A stretch of 64,000 bases of DNA from Gilvimarinus xylanilyticus. GTDB taxonomy: Bacteria > Pseudomonadota > Gammaproteobacteria > Pseudomonadales > Cellvibrionaceae. The translations under genes were made by a program, and so were the position numbers. The notes under the pieces were generated by a model. That model saw only the letters and a program-made list of their open reading frames with translations, did not search any database and was not told the origin of the DNA. Shown here in pieces: positions 16,448-25,488 of the stretch (its first letter is position 1; each line of letters starts with the position of its first letter). The stretch covers positions 186,001 through 250,000 of the forward strand of contig NZ_JAMFTH010000001.1 in assembly GCF_024195295.1 (NCBI RefSeq), read 5' to 3'.

Positions 16448-16843
16448 ATGAATATGCCCCGCCGTTTAGAAACCATTTTATACGTTGAAGATGAACCGGA
16501 TATTCGCGCTATTGCCGAGCTGGCGCTGGAAACTGTCGGTGATTTTACTCTGCTGAGCTGTGAATCCGGCCGTCAAGCGCTGAAAACGGCCGAGCAGCAG
16601 CACCCCGATTTAATCTTGCTGGATGTCATGATGCCCGAGATGGATGGCCCGGAGGTGTTACAAAAGCTGCGCGAGTTGCCTGGTTTTGAGCTGATTCCCG
16701 CCGTATTTATGACGGCCAAAGTCCAGCCCGGCGAAGTTGCCGAATACATCAACATGGGGGCGGTCGATGTGATTGCTAAGCCTTTTGATCCTTTAACCCT
16801 GGCGGTTCAGATACAGGATATCTGGAATCGCCTTCAGCGCTAG
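16448..16843 (+). CDS. stand-alone response regulator receiver (CheY-like)
   Basis: Single-domain receiver, 131 residues. Acidic pocket residues Glu14/Asp15 (YVEDEPD) and phospho-acceptor Asp59 (ILLDVMMPEMDG), the Thr in FMTAK and the Lys in AKPFDP are all present, so it should be phosphorylatable. It has no output domain. It lies between the hybrid kinase and the Hpt-GGDEF gene, 2 nt before the latter's start, and probably acts as a phosphate shuttle or protein-binding switch in the same relay. A foldback element separates it from the kinase and may affect co-transcription. Confidence 0.9.
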   Translation: MNMPRRLETILYVEDEPDIRAIAELALETVGDFTLLSCESGRQALKTAEQQHPDLILLDVMMPEMDGPEVLQKLRELPGFELIPAVFMTAKVQPGEVAEYINMGAVDVIAKPFDPLTLAVQIQDIWNRLQR

Positions 16844-16845
16844 CG

Positions 16846-18513
16846 GTGAGTATGAGTTCTGATAAAAAAGCAATAGTGGCGCAGAAGTTGAAGGCGCTAA
16901 GGGATGAGTATCGACAGAAACTCCCGCAGGCGTTGGCGCATATCTCTAATCTAGCCAATGAATACTTGAGCGATGAAACAGTGTTGCCAAGCCTGAAGCA
17001 GCAAGTTCATAAGCTTGCCGGCTCGGCGGGGACTTTTGGTTACTCTGAGCTAAGCCAAAGTGCGCGCGAGTTAGAGCTGCTTTTGCAGGGGTGGGAGCAA
17101 CAACCTCCCGGCGAACAAGAGCGCAGTAAAGCGCTTAAGCACGCTCGGGCGCTCGATCAGTTTTTACAGGGGGCGGCCGAGCCGCAATCTCCCACTTCTT
17201 ATCCCAGTTTTAAAGGCGATGAACCCGAGGTGGATCGTCTTATTTATTTAGTAGAAGACGATACGAGTCTGGCCGAAGAACTCAGCGCCACCTTAAATAG
17301 CTTTGGCTATCGAGTGCGGCATTTTACCAGCCCCAGCACTGCCGAGCCGGCCATTGTTGAACGACGCCCTGACTTTTTAATCGTCGATGTCATGTTTGCC
17401 GGTGAACAACGCCAGGGGCCCGACAGTATTCAGCAAATTCAGGAGAATATGGCCGATCCGCTACCGGTGGTGTTTATTTCCGGGCGCGACGATTTTGATG
17501 CCTACCTCGGCGCCGTCAGGGCTGGTGCGGTGGGGTATTTTGTTAAACCGTTGGACATTCCGCAGCTTATCGATTGCCTGGAAGCGCATTTAAAACTGCA
17601 TCAAGCTGAGCCTTACCGAGTGCTAATTGTCGATGATGACGTCCTTTTGTCCCATCATTATCGCCTTCTGTTAGAAAGTGCCGGTATGCGGGTAGAGACG
17701 ATTCAGGATCCGCGAAAAGTCCTGCAGGTGATGCGAGAGTTTCACCCCGAAGTGGTGTTGCTGGATTTGAACCTTCCCGATTGCCGTGGCTATGAGTTGG
17801 CGCAATTGATTCGCTTGCACTCGGAGTGGTTGCGTGTGGTCATTGCTTATTTATCCGCCGAGCAGGACGAATATCGGCAAATCCAGGCCATTCGCAATGG
17901 TGGTGAAGACTTTTTAACCAAGCCGATTTCCGATATGCGTCTGGTGAGTGCCGTGGCGGTGCGCGCAGCGCGTTCGCGCCAGCTAAGTGATGCCATTGAT
18001 CGAGACAGCTTAACCGGCTTGCTCAAGCATGCCCGTATCAAAGAGGAAATTGCCTTAGAGCTGGAACGGGCGGCGAGGCAGGGCAAGCCCGTTAGTCTGG
18101 CAATGATTGATCTGGATTATTTTAAAAAGGTCAATGATACCTACGGCCATGGGGCTGGGGACAAGGTAATACGGGCCCTCGCGCAACTACTGCGTCAGAG
18201 GTTGCGCAAAACCGATAGTGTTGGGCGCTATGGAGGCGAGGAGTTTATCGCTCTGCTACCCGATTGCGACGCCGAATCGGCGTATACGCTGCTGGACAGC
18301 ATTCGCGAGAATTTTGCAGCGCTAGGTTTTACCGGTGACTCAGGAGTGTTTAACGTGACCTTAAGCGCGGGGCTGGTAACCGTAAATGGTCAAAAAACAG
18401 ATGGAGAAAAAGCCGTGAATATCGCCGATAAAGCCCTTTATGCGGCTAAAAGTGCCGGCCGTAACCAAGTGGCGGCCACCGAGGTGACCGCCCAGACGGA
18501 TTTGTCAGACTAA
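16846..18513 (+). CDS. Hpt-REC-REC-GGDEF diguanylate cyclase
   Basis: Makes cyclic di-GMP from two GTP under phosphorelay control. Domains in 555 residues: Hpt (about 10-105) with phosphorylatable His55 in QVHKLAGSAGTFG; a first receiver (about 130-250, acidic VEDD, Asp in LIVDVMFAG, Lys in FVKPLD); a second receiver (about 260-375, VDDD, Asp in VLLDLNLPD, Lys in LTKPI); and GGDEF (about 390-545) with the active motif GGEEF. An RKTD inhibitory site sits five residues before it, so product inhibition is expected. The start is GTG 16846 or ATG 16852. The Hpt domain makes it a plausible phosphate acceptor from the hybrid kinase two genes upstream. Confidence 0.93.
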   Translation: MSMSSDKKAIVAQKLKALRDEYRQKLPQALAHISNLANEYLSDETVLPSLKQQVHKLAGSAGTFGYSELSQSARELELLLQGWEQQPPGEQERSKALKHARALDQFLQGAAEPQSPTSYPSFKGDEPEVDRLIYLVEDDTSLAEELSATLNSFGYRVRHFTSPSTAEPAIVERRPDFLIVDVMFAGEQRQGPDSIQQIQENMADPLPVVFISGRDDFDAYLGAVRAGAVGYFVKPLDIPQLIDCLEAHLKLHQAEPYRVLIVDDDVLLSHHYRLLLESAGMRVETIQDPRKVLQVMREFHPEVVLLDLNLPDCRGYELAQLIRLHSEWLRVVIAYLSAEQDEYRQIQAIRNGGEDFLTKPISDMRLVSAVAVRAARSRQLSDAIDRDSLTGLLKHARIKEEIALELERAARQGKPVSLAMIDLDYFKKVNDTYGHGAGDKVIRALAQLLRQRLRKTDSVGRYGGEEFIALLPDCDAESAYTLLDSIRENFAALGFTGDSGVFNVTLSAGLVTVNGQKTDGEKAVNIADKALYAAKSAGRNQVAATEVTAQTDLSD

Positions 18514-18531
18514 CCGTTGAGCCGTCTTCAC

Positions 18532-18936
18532 CTAGCTATTGCTGGGAACTGGCGTGTCGGGCTCCAGATTGTTCTCGGGCAGTTCGTCGTCTTCGGGGGT
18601 GGGCTCGGGCAGGTTTTCGCCCTCGTAGTGGGTGTAGGTATCGCCGTCAAAATATACCGTCAAGGTACGCTTAAAAAAGCGGCCGTCACCGGTTTTAAGG
18701 CTATAGTAATAGTCCCAGCGATCATCGTTAAACATATCGTCGATCAAAGGGGTGCCCAGAATAAAGCGCACTTGGCGCTTGTTCATGCCCGGTTCCAGCT
18801 GACCGATCATTTCTTCGGTAATTACGTGGCCTTGCTGCACATTGATTTTGTGGACACCGGGAAACTGAAAATACTGACACCCCGCCAGCAAAAACAGACT
18901 ACCAAGAATAAGAAGGGGCGCATGGATTATTTTCAT
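18532..18936 (-). CDS. bamE: outer-membrane assembly factor BamE (OmlA)
   Basis: Lipoprotein of the BAM complex that inserts beta-barrel proteins. It has 134 residues with lipobox LLAGC and acylated Cys20. Family features are the HKINVQQGHVITEEMIGQLEPGM opening, the conserved RFILGTPLIDDMFNDDRWDYYYSL, and an FKRTLTVYFDGD strand. The start is the ATG at 18936; reading further upstream would run into the divergent fur gene. The C-terminal 30 residues are acidic and Pro-rich (LPEPTPEDDELPENN), beyond the usual fold. It is divergent from fur with an 80-bp shared control region, the arrangement known from Pseudomonas and Xanthomonas. Confidence 0.95.
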   Translation of the reverse strand: MKIIHAPLLILGSLFLLAGCQYFQFPGVHKINVQQGHVITEEMIGQLEPGMNKRQVRFILGTPLIDDMFNDDRWDYYYSLKTGDGRFFKRTLTVYFDGDTYTHYEGENLPEPTPEDDELPENNLEPDTPVPSNS

Positions 18937-19015
18937 TACAGGGGTTCCACTTGTTAAAATGAATGGGCGATAATACCTGATCACATTAAACACTGAGAAG
19001 AGCTGAGACGAAAAA

Positions 19016-19426
19016 ATGGCCGACGAGAACCAAGAATTGCGCAAGGCGGGCCTTAAGGTCACTTTGCCACGGGTTAAGATTCTGCAAATGCTGGAATCTG
19101 CCGACGACCACCACATGAGCGCTGAAGATGTGTATAAAGCGCTAATGGAGGCCGGCGACGACGTCGGTTTAGCCACTGTCTACCGGGTGCTCACACAGTT
19201 TGAAAGTGCGGGCTTGGTGGTTCGTCATAACTTTGATGGCGGACACTCAGTGTTCGAGATCGCGCGCGGCGAGCACCACGATCACATGGTGTGCTTAGAG
19301 ACCGGCCGGGTGATTGAGTTCCATAACGAGGAAATTGAAGAGCTGCAGAAGAAAATTGCCGCCGACCACGGTTACGACCTGGAAGATCACTCGCTGGTTT
19401 TGTACGTTAAACCCAGAGAGTCCTGA
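19016..19426 (+). CDS. fur: ferric uptake regulator Fur
   Basis: Iron-dependent repressor, 136 residues. The winged-helix N-terminal domain includes LRKAGLKVTLPRVKILQML and the recognition region GLATVYRVLTQFESAGL. The metal-binding hinge and C-terminal domain show HHMSAEDVY, the HHDHMVC cluster and the final dimerisation strands. The C-terminal CxxC of E. coli Fur is reduced to one Cys (CLET), as in pseudomonad Fur, so no structural zinc of that type is expected. It is divergent from bamE. I saw no clear Fur box in the 80-bp intergenic region. Confidence 0.97.
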   Translation: MADENQELRKAGLKVTLPRVKILQMLESADDHHMSAEDVYKALMEAGDDVGLATVYRVLTQFESAGLVVRHNFDGGHSVFEIARGEHHDHMVCLETGRVIEFHNEEIEELQKKIAADHGYDLEDHSLVLYVKPRES

Positions 19427-19460
19427 TTTCGGGGCGCTTGGCGACAAAAAAATGTGCGAT

Positions 19461-19496
19461 GTCGGACGAATCTGCAGTTGAGGGCTGATGTCCGAC
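19461..19496. repeat. GTCTGA-family palindromic repeat, degenerate copy 2
   Basis: GTCGGAC (19461-19467) and GTCCGAC (19490-19496) are inverted copies flanking GGGCTGATG, in the 148-bp gap between convergent fur and recN. The sequence is degenerate compared with the copies at 8424 and 25445. The rest of this gap holds no gene. Confidence 0.45.
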
Positions 19497-19574
19497 CTCG
19501 GATGACTGAGGCTTAAAGAGCTTTATGTCTTTTGGCCTGCAGCTGTAATCAGCGACATTTTCCTCAGACCTCAT

Positions 19575-21248
19575 TTACCCCGCCCGCGCCAGCATCTGCT
19601 GGGCGTGGGCACGGGATTCTGCGGTAAGTTCCGCCCCGCCCAGCATTCGCGCTAACTCCTCTACCTTTTCATTATTCGACAGCTCCACCAGAGCCGTTTC
19701 GGCTTTTTTCGCGCTGCTGCTTTTGCTTACTCGCAAGTGCTGGTGCCCTTTGCTGGCCACCTGGGCCAGGTGGGTAACACACAAAATTTGTCCCCGCGCC
19801 GCGAGTTTGCGCAGCAGTTGCCCCACCGTATCGGCGGTGGCGCCACCAATGCCCACATCTACCTCATCAAAAACTAAGCTGGGAATAGCGCTGTGCTCGG
19901 CCGCCACCACCTGAATCGCCAAGCTGACCCGCGACAGTTCGCCCCCGGAGGCGACCTTGGCCAGGGGGGCAGGCGGTTGGCCCGGGTTGGTGCTGATCAA
20001 AAACTCGATATCTTCCACGCCATGTGGGGTGGGGCGATCGCTGCGATCAGTCATTTGCACGGTCAGGCGAGCGTGCTCCATAGAAAGCTGTTTGAGGTGC
20101 TGGTTGACCTTTTTCGCCAGTGCCAAGCCGGCCTTGTGGCGGCCTTGGGTCAGTTTTTGGGACAGGGCGCGGTAGTCTTGCTCCAATGCTTTTACCTCTT
20201 GCTCCAGAACCTCGATCTGTTCATCGCCGCCGCCCAGCTCCTGCACTTCCTGGCCCAGCGTCTCGTGAATTTGCGGTAATTGCCCGGGTTCTACCCGATG
20301 CTTGCGGGCAATGTCGTAAATGGCGGATAAGCGTTCGTCTATTTCTGCGAGGCGCATAGGGTCCAGGCTAAAGCTGTCGGTAAAGTGCTCGACACTGCGC
20401 AGTGCCTCCTGGATTTGGATCTGCGCTTCGTCCAGTAGCTGTTCCGCCTCTTTGAGCGTATCGGGCTTTTCTTTGAGTGGCCGCAGTAGCTGCAACGCGC
20501 GGTGAATACCCACCTGCAGACCCATTTCGTCATCGTTGCCCAGCTCGGTCAGCTGGCTGGCAGCGCGCAGCAGGCTTTCTGCCTCGGCTAAAGTGCGCTG
20601 CTCCTGCTCCAGGCTATCGAGCTCACCGTCGGTCAGGGCCAGTTGGTCCAGCTCTTCCACCTGGTAGGAGATAAGCTGGTAGCGTTCATTCAGCTCATCG
20701 GCGTTGGCCAGGCGCTCATTTAGCCAGTCTTTCTTGTGGCGCCAGGCTTTAAACGCGGTGCTAACCTGAGCGGCCAGAGTCGTGTGGCCGGCGTATTCAT
20801 CCAGCAGGCGGCGATGGTTGTCTTTGACCAGCAGCGATTGATGTTCGTGCTGGCTGTGGATGTCCATCAGCATATCGCCCAGCACCTTTAATTGCGCCAG
20901 AGTGGCGGGGTGACCGTTGATATAAGCCTTAGAGCGCCCTTCGGCGCTTAACGTGCGGCGCAGCAGGCACTCGGCCGGGTGTTCGGTTTGATCCAATTCA
21001 TGCTCTTGCAGCCAGGTGCGGGCGCGTTCAATCTGGCTTAGGTCGAAGGTGGCGCTAATGTCGGCCCGTTTGGCGCCGTGGCGCACGCGGCTGGCGTCGG
21101 CCCGGTCCCCCAGGGCTTGCCCCAGGGCCTCCAGCAAGACTGATTTGCCCGCCCCGGTTTCCCCGGTAATCACCGTCATACCCGCTTTAAAGTCCAGATC
21201 GAGACGCTCGACCAGGGTGAAATTCTGTACGCTCAGTTGTGTCAGCAT
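19575..21248 (-). CDS. recN: DNA repair protein RecN
   Basis: SMC-like ATPase acting in double-strand-break repair with RecA, 557 residues. The Walker A motif is in VITGETGAGKSVLLEAL near residue 30. Long coiled-coil arms fill about 150-350 (Leu/Glu/Gln-rich). The ABC signature is KVASGGELSRVSLA and the Walker B region is SLVFDEVDVGIGGATAD, followed by LCVTHLAQVAS. All parts are complete. A LexA box at 21274-21289 lies 25 bp upstream of the start, so SOS induction is expected. It is divergent from grpE with a 154-bp shared region that also holds a sigma-32 promoter. Confidence 0.97.
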   Translation of the reverse strand: MLTQLSVQNFTLVERLDLDFKAGMTVITGETGAGKSVLLEALGQALGDRADASRVRHGAKRADISATFDLSQIERARTWLQEHELDQTEHPAECLLRRTLSAEGRSKAYINGHPATLAQLKVLGDMLMDIHSQHEHQSLLVKDNHRRLLDEYAGHTTLAAQVSTAFKAWRHKKDWLNERLANADELNERYQLISYQVEELDQLALTDGELDSLEQEQRTLAEAESLLRAASQLTELGNDDEMGLQVGIHRALQLLRPLKEKPDTLKEAEQLLDEAQIQIQEALRSVEHFTDSFSLDPMRLAEIDERLSAIYDIARKHRVEPGQLPQIHETLGQEVQELGGGDEQIEVLEQEVKALEQDYRALSQKLTQGRHKAGLALAKKVNQHLKQLSMEHARLTVQMTDRSDRPTPHGVEDIEFLISTNPGQPPAPLAKVASGGELSRVSLAIQVVAAEHSAIPSLVFDEVDVGIGGATADTVGQLLRKLAARGQILCVTHLAQVASKGHQHLRVSKSSSAKKAETALVELSNNEKVEELARMLGGAELTAESRAHAQQMLARAG

Positions 21249-21273
21249 AATCGGCTCCGACCAAGGCTCTTTT

Positions 21274-21289
21274 CTGGTTATTTATACAG
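21274..21289 (-). promoter_or_regulatory. LexA (SOS) box of recN
   Basis: CTGGTTATTTATACAG has the CTG-N10-CAG form of the gammaproteobacterial SOS box with an AT-rich centre. On the minus strand it reads CTGTATAAATAACCAG and lies 25 bp upstream of the recN ATG. Confidence 0.75.
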
Positions 21290-21326
21290 TATTTTTTGGG
21301 CGTATACCAGAGAATGGCGGCGGGGG

Positions 21327-21354
21327 CTTGAAAAGCCAAAGGTTATCCCCAACT
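21327..21354 (+). promoter_or_regulatory. sigma-32 heat-shock promoter of grpE
   Basis: The -35 element CTTGAAA (21327-21333), a 13-nt spacer and a -10 element CCCCAACT (21347-21354) closely match the RpoH consensus (CTTGAAA, CCCCATNT). The promoter ends 48 bp upstream of the grpE start. Confidence 0.8.
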
Positions 21355-21402
21355 CCCCCCGCATACCCCTGATAATTTCCCAATTGGTAAGAGGCAGTCA
21401 AG

Positions 21403-21963
21403 GTGACAGAGCAAGAGCACAAAGATCAAGTGGAACCCGAAGTGGAAGCCGAGCAGGCGCAGCAGGCCGAGCAAGAAGAGGCCGTGGATGTGGAGATTTC
21501 GGATCAGAGCGCCCAGGTTCAAGAGCTGAGCGAAGCGCTGGAAAGCGCCAAGGAGCAAACCCTGCGCGCTCAGGCCGAGTTGCACAATGTGCGTCGTCGG
21601 GCCGAGGCCGATGTGGAAAAAGCGCACAAATTTGGGCAAGAGAAAATAGTCGCCGACTTGCTTCCGGTGGTGGATAACCTGGAGCGGGCGCTGGCGAACA
21701 TCGATACCGAAAACGAAGCTAATAAAGCTATTGTGGAAGGTATTGAGCTGACCTTGAAGTCGTTTATCGACACCCTGGTCAAGCATAAGGTGGAACCGGT
21801 AGACCCTGCAGGCGAGCCGTTCAACCCCGAACTGCACCAGGCCATGTCCATGATTGAGAACCCGGATGTCGAGCCCAACACCGTGCTCGAGGTGTTCCAG
21901 AAAGGTTACACCCTGCACGGCCGCTTAGTGCGCCCGGCTATGGTGGTAGTGGCCAAGGCTTAA
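21403..21963 (+). CDS. grpE: nucleotide exchange factor GrpE
   Basis: Co-chaperone that releases ADP from DnaK, 186 residues. The acidic, Gln/Glu-rich N-terminal region (about 1-45) leads into the long dimerising helix ([21 protein letters not shown]), followed by the four-helix part and the C-terminal beta domain with [21 protein letters not shown] and [16 protein letters not shown]. The start is GTG at 21403 with AAGG upstream. It is preceded by a sigma-32 promoter and followed by dnaK, which has its own sigma-32 promoter. Confidence 0.97.
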   Translation: MTEQEHKDQVEPEVEAEQAQQAEQEEAVDVEISDQSAQVQELSEALESAKEQTLRAQAELHNVRRRAEADVEKAHKFGQEKIVADLLPVVDNLERALANIDTENEANKAIVEGIELTLKSFIDTLVKHKVEPVDPAGEPFNPELHQAMSMIENPDVEPNTVLEVFQKGYTLHGRLVRPAMVVVAKA

Positions 21964-21996
21964 GCCCACAAAGTGTAAGGTTTTTGCGGAACCGGC

Positions 21997-22024
21997 CTTG
22001 AAAACTCTCGACGGGTTCCCATAT
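21997..22024 (+). promoter_or_regulatory. sigma-32 heat-shock promoter of dnaK
   Basis: CTTGAAA (21997-22003), a 13-nt spacer and TCCCATAT (22017-22024) match the RpoH consensus well. It starts 33 bp past the grpE stop and leaves a dnaK leader of roughly 120 nt. Confidence 0.8.
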
Positions 22025-22073
22025 AGGCATTAACGACTGAACGGGCCGCTAGGCGGCTTAACAATGAACATAC

Positions 22074-22128
22074 GCTGACCGACGGATAGGTCGCTGCTTT
22101 ACGAAAAGTAGAGCCAGTTGCGGTCAGC
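22074..22128 (+). promoter_or_regulatory. structured 5' leader of dnaK
   Basis: GCTGACCG (22074-22081) pairs perfectly with CGGTCAGC (22121-22128). Inside it, GCTTTAC (22096-22102) pairs with GTAGAGC (22108-22114, one G-U) around a GAAAA loop. The structure ends 9 nt before the AGGAG ribosome-binding site. Thermal or stability control is possible but unproven. Confidence 0.45.
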
Positions 22129-22152
22129 AGCAACACTAGGAGACTTATTTTT

Positions 22153-24084
22153 ATGGGCAAGATTATTGGTATTGACTTGGGTACCACCAACTCGTGTGTA
22201 TCCGTGCTTGAAGGTGATAAAGCCAAGGTTATTGAAAACTCTGAAGGCGATCGCACCACTCCGTCCATCGTTGCGTTTACCAACGACGACGAAATTCTGG
22301 TAGGTCAGAGCGCTAAGCGTCAGGCGGTGACCAACCCCAACAACACCCTGTATGCGGTGAAGCGTTTGATCGGCCGCAAGTTTAAAGACGATGTCGTGCA
22401 AAAAGACATCAAAATGGTGCCTTACTCCATTGTTGAGGCAGACAACGGCGATGCTTGGGTTGAGGTAAAAGGCGACAAGAAAGCGCCGCCGCAAATCTCG
22501 GCCGAAGTGCTGAAGAAGATGAAAAAGACCGCCGAGGACTACCTGGGCGAAGCGGTCACCGAAGCGGTGATTACGGTACCGGCTTACTTCAACGACTCGC
22601 AACGTCAGGCGACCAAAGACGCCGGTAAAATTGCGGGCCTGGAAGTTAAGCGTATTATCAACGAGCCCACCGCGGCCGCTCTGGCTTACGGTATGGACCA
22701 GAAAAAAGGTGACCGCACCATTGCCGTGTACGACTTAGGTGGTGGTACTTTCGATATCTCGATTATCGAAATCGCCGATGTGGATGGCGAGCATCAGTTC
22801 GAAGTGCTGTCGACCAACGGTGACACCTTCTTAGGTGGTGAGGACTTTGACCTGCGCCTGATTGACTATCTGGCCGACGAGTTCAAAAAAGAGCAGGGCA
22901 TTGACCTGCACAATGATCCGCTGGCTCTGCAGCGCTTAAAAGAAGCGGCGGAAAAAGCCAAGATCGAGCTGTCTTCCAGCCAGCAGACCGAAGTGAATCT
23001 GCCTTACATTACCGCAGACAACACAGGTCCTAAGCACTTGGTGGTCAAGCTGTCGCGCGCCAAGCTGGAGTCTCTGGTAGAAGAGCTGGTAACCCGCTCG
23101 CTGGAGCCGGTAAAAATGGCGATCAAAGACGCCGATGTATCGGTTAGCGATATCAGCGATGTGATTTTGGTGGGTGGTCAAACCCGTATGCCCATGGTGC
23201 AAAAAGCCGTGGCGGACTTCTTCGGCAAAGACCCGCGCAAAGACGTGAACCCCGACGAGGCCGTCGCCATGGGCGCTGCCATTCAGGGTGCGGTACTGGC
23301 CGGTGATGTAAAAGACGTCTTGCTGTTGGATGTGACTCCGCTGACCCTGGGTATTGAAACCATGGGCGGTGTGGCGACTCCGCTGATCGAGAAAAACACC
23401 ACCATCCCGACCAAAAAGTCGCAGGTGTTCTCGACTGCCGAAGACAACCAAACCGCGGTAACCATTCACGTGGTTCAGGGCGAGCGCAAGCAAGCGGTGC
23501 AGAACAAGTCGCTGGGTCGTTTTGATCTGGCCGATATTCCACCCGCAGCGCGCGGCATGCCGCAAATTGAAGTGACCTTTGATATCGACGCCAACGGTAT
23601 TTTGAACGTGGGCGCCAAAGACAAGGCCACCGGCAAAGAGCAGTCTATTGTGATTAAGGCCTCTTCGGGCTTGTCCGATGACGAAATCGAGCAAATGGTG
23701 AAAGACGCAGAGGCCAATGCCGAAGCGGATAAGAAGTTCGAGAAACTGGTCACCGCGCGCAACTCGCTGGATGGTTTGATTGCGGCGACGCAAAAAACTC
23801 TGAAAGAGGCGGGCGACAAAGCCACCGACGAAGAGAAGTCGGCCATTGAAGCGGCGATTGCCGAAGCCGAAGAAGCGGTGAAAGGCGATGACGTTGACGC
23901 GATGGAAGCGGCCACCACTAAACTGACCGAAGCGTCTGGTTCGCTGGCTCAGAAGATGTACGCCGAGCAACAGCAGCAAGAACAAGCCGGCGGCGCGGAA
24001 GGCGCATCTGCAGGCGAGCAAAACGCTGACGACGGCGTGGTCGATGCCGAGTTTGAAGAAGTTAAAGACGACGAGAAAAAGTAA
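22153..24084 (+). CDS. dnaK: molecular chaperone DnaK (Hsp70)
   Basis: ATP-dependent Hsp70 chaperone, 643 residues, complete. The nucleotide-binding domain opens [15 protein letters not shown] and includes [41 protein letters not shown] and [10 protein letters not shown]. The [15 protein letters not shown] linker leads to the substrate-binding domain and the helical lid, ending in a Gln/Gly/Ala-rich tail and the acidic [13 protein letters not shown] typical of Gram-negative DnaK. It follows grpE, with its own sigma-32 promoter and a folded leader. A long open frame on the opposite strand is a codon-usage shadow. Confidence 0.99.
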   Translation: MGKIIGIDLGTTNSCVSVLEGDKAKVIENSEGDRTTPSIVAFTNDDEILVGQSAKRQAVTNPNNTLYAVKRLIGRKFKDDVVQKDIKMVPYSIVEADNGDAWVEVKGDKKAPPQISAEVLKKMKKTAEDYLGEAVTEAVITVPAYFNDSQRQATKDAGKIAGLEVKRIINEPTAAALAYGMDQKKGDRTIAVYDLGGGTFDISIIEIADVDGEHQFEVLSTNGDTFLGGEDFDLRLIDYLADEFKKEQGIDLHNDPLALQRLKEAAEKAKIELSSSQQTEVNLPYITADNTGPKHLVVKLSRAKLESLVEELVTRSLEPVKMAIKDADVSVSDISDVILVGGQTRMPMVQKAVADFFGKDPRKDVNPDEAVAMGAAIQGAVLAGDVKDVLLLDVTPLTLGIETMGGVATPLIEKNTTIPTKKSQVFSTAEDNQTAVTIHVVQGERKQAVQNKSLGRFDLADIPPAARGMPQIEVTFDIDANGILNVGAKDKATGKEQSIVIKASSGLSDDEIEQMVKDAEANAEADKKFEKLVTARNSLDGLIAATQKTLKEAGDKATDEEKSAIEAAIAEAEEAVKGDDVDAMEAATTKLTEASGSLAQKMYAEQQQQEQAGGAEGASAGEQNADDGVVDAEFEEVKDDEKK

Positions 24085-24100
24085 GCGTCCCTTTAGCGCT

Positions 24101-24190
24101 GGCCGACACCTGTCGGCCCCAAACTCACAGCGAATGCGGGCGGGGACAACCTTAGCCCGCATTTGTTGTTAGGGCCTGTTAACAAGCCCT
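24101..24190 (+). other. three consecutive hairpins between dnaK and dnaJ
   Basis: GGCCGACA-CC-TGTCGGCC at 24101-24118, AATGCGGGC/GCCCGCATT at 24133-24163 followed by TGTTGTT, and an AGGGC/GCCCT palindrome around TGTTAACA at 24171-24190. The middle one resembles a leaky terminator, which could set the DnaK:DnaJ ratio. No separate sigma-32 promoter was seen for dnaJ. Confidence 0.5.
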
Positions 24191-24222
24191 GAGGCTTCCA
24201 ATTTTTGAGGAAACACAAACAC

Positions 24223-25365
24223 ATGGCAAAACGCGATTATTACGAAGTACTGGGGGTGTCCAAAGACGCCTCGGCGCAGGAGTTAAAAAAAGCCTACCGC
24301 CGGGTCGCCATGAAACACCATCCGGACCGCAACCCGGGCGATAAAGAGTCCGAGGACAAATTTAAAGAGGCGAGCGAAGCCTACGAAATCCTGTCCGACG
24401 AGCAAAAGCGCGCCGCCTACGATCAATTTGGTCACGCGGGTGTGGATGGCCAGGGCGGCATGGGCGGCGGTGCCGGAGCCGGTGGTTTTGGCAACTTCAG
24501 CGATATTTTTGGCGATGTGTTTGGCGATATTTTCGGCGGTGCCGCTGGCGGCGGTCGCGGTCGGCGCGGCGGCCCCTCGCGCGGTTCCGACCTGCGTTAC
24601 ACCCTGGACTTGTCACTGGAAGACGCTGTACGCGGTTCTCAGGTGCAAATTAAAGTACCGACGCTGGTCGCTTGCGGAACCTGCGACGGCTCGGGTGCGA
24701 AACCGGGTAGCAAGCCTGTAGGCTGTTCTACCTGTGGTGGCGTGGGCCAAGTGCGCATGCAGCAGGGCTTTTTCTCGGTGCAGCAAACCTGTCCCAGTTG
24801 TCATGGCCGGGGTACGGTCATTTCTGATCCCTGCGGCAGCTGTCACGGCCAGGGCCGGGTGGAAGAGACCAAAACCCTGTCGGTTAAAGTACCCCCGGGT
24901 GTGGATACCGGCGATCGCATCCGCCTTTCGGGCGAGGGCGAAGCGGGCATGGAAGGTGGCCCCGCGGGCGATTTGTACGTGCAGATCAATGTCCAGGAGC
25001 ACGAAATCTTCACCCGCGATGGCCGCGATCTCTACTGCGAAGTACCGATTGATTTTGTCCAGGCGACTTTGGGCGGCGAAATTGAAGTGCCCACCCTGGA
25101 TGGCCGGGTTAAGCTTAAAGTGCCTGCCGAAACCCAAACCGGCAAACTCTTTCGCCTGCGCGGCAAGGGGGTTACCCCGGTACGCGGCGGCCCGGCGGGG
25201 GATTTAATGTGCCGTGTGGTGCTGGAGACCCCGGTGAACCTGACCAGCAAGCAAAAAGAATTGCTGCAGCAGTTCGCCGATACCATGAAAGAGGGCAAAA
25301 ACTCGCCCCGCCAGAAAAGCTGGTTCGACGGTATGAAAAACTTTTTTGGGGATATGAAGATTTAG
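24223..25365 (+). CDS. dnaJ: molecular chaperone DnaJ (Hsp40)
   Basis: Co-chaperone stimulating DnaK ATPase, 380 residues, type I DnaJ. The J domain (about 3-70) has the HPD motif in [11 protein letters not shown] Gly/Phe-rich linker (about 75-125) includes repeated FGD/FGG units. The zinc region has four CxxCxGxG-type repeats ([32 protein letters not shown]), followed by the two C-terminal beta domains. The start ATG at 24223 is chosen over an upstream TTG because [10 protein letters not shown] is the universal N-terminus. A strong terminator follows the gene. Confidence 0.98.
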   Translation: MAKRDYYEVLGVSKDASAQELKKAYRRVAMKHHPDRNPGDKESEDKFKEASEAYEILSDEQKRAAYDQFGHAGVDGQGGMGGGAGAGGFGNFSDIFGDVFGDIFGGAAGGGRGRRGGPSRGSDLRYTLDLSLEDAVRGSQVQIKVPTLVACGTCDGSGAKPGSKPVGCSTCGGVGQVRMQQGFFSVQQTCPSCHGRGTVISDPCGSCHGQGRVEETKTLSVKVPPGVDTGDRIRLSGEGEAGMEGGPAGDLYVQINVQEHEIFTRDGRDLYCEVPIDFVQATLGGEIEVPTLDGRVKLKVPAETQTGKLFRLRGKGVTPVRGGPAGDLMCRVVLETPVNLTSKQKELLQQFADTMKEGKNSPRQKSWFDGMKNFFGDMKI

Positions 25366-25393
25366 CGTCTGATTTTACCCATAGGTTATTTTG

Positions 25394-25430
25394 AAAGCCC
25401 CGGCGCCTAGATAGGTGTCGGGGCTTTGTT
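25394..25430 (+). terminator. rho-independent terminator after dnaJ
   Basis: GCCCCGGCGCCTA pairs with TAGGTGTCGGGGC over 13 bp (two G-U pairs), preceded by AAA and followed by TTTGTTTT. This is the end of the recN-distal heat-shock operon. Confidence 0.88.
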
Positions 25431-25444
25431 TTGATGGGCTAGAT

Positions 25445-25488
25445 GTCTGACGTCTGAAGTCGGACGCGAGTAGCATCAGACGTCAGAC
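25445..25488. repeat. GTCTGA/TCAGAC palindromic repeat, copy 3
   Basis: GTCTGACGTCTGA (25445-25457) and TCAGACGTCAGAC (25476-25488) are perfect 13-bp inverted copies with an 18-nt spacer. This is the clearest member of the family. It lies between the dnaJ terminator and the sugar cassette. Confidence 0.65.

Noticed and set aside
22936-24162. Open frame of about 408 codons antisense to dnaK
   Set aside because: It lies fully opposite a certain gene and has the composition of a codon-usage shadow (Phe, His and Arg-rich), with no recognisable domain.
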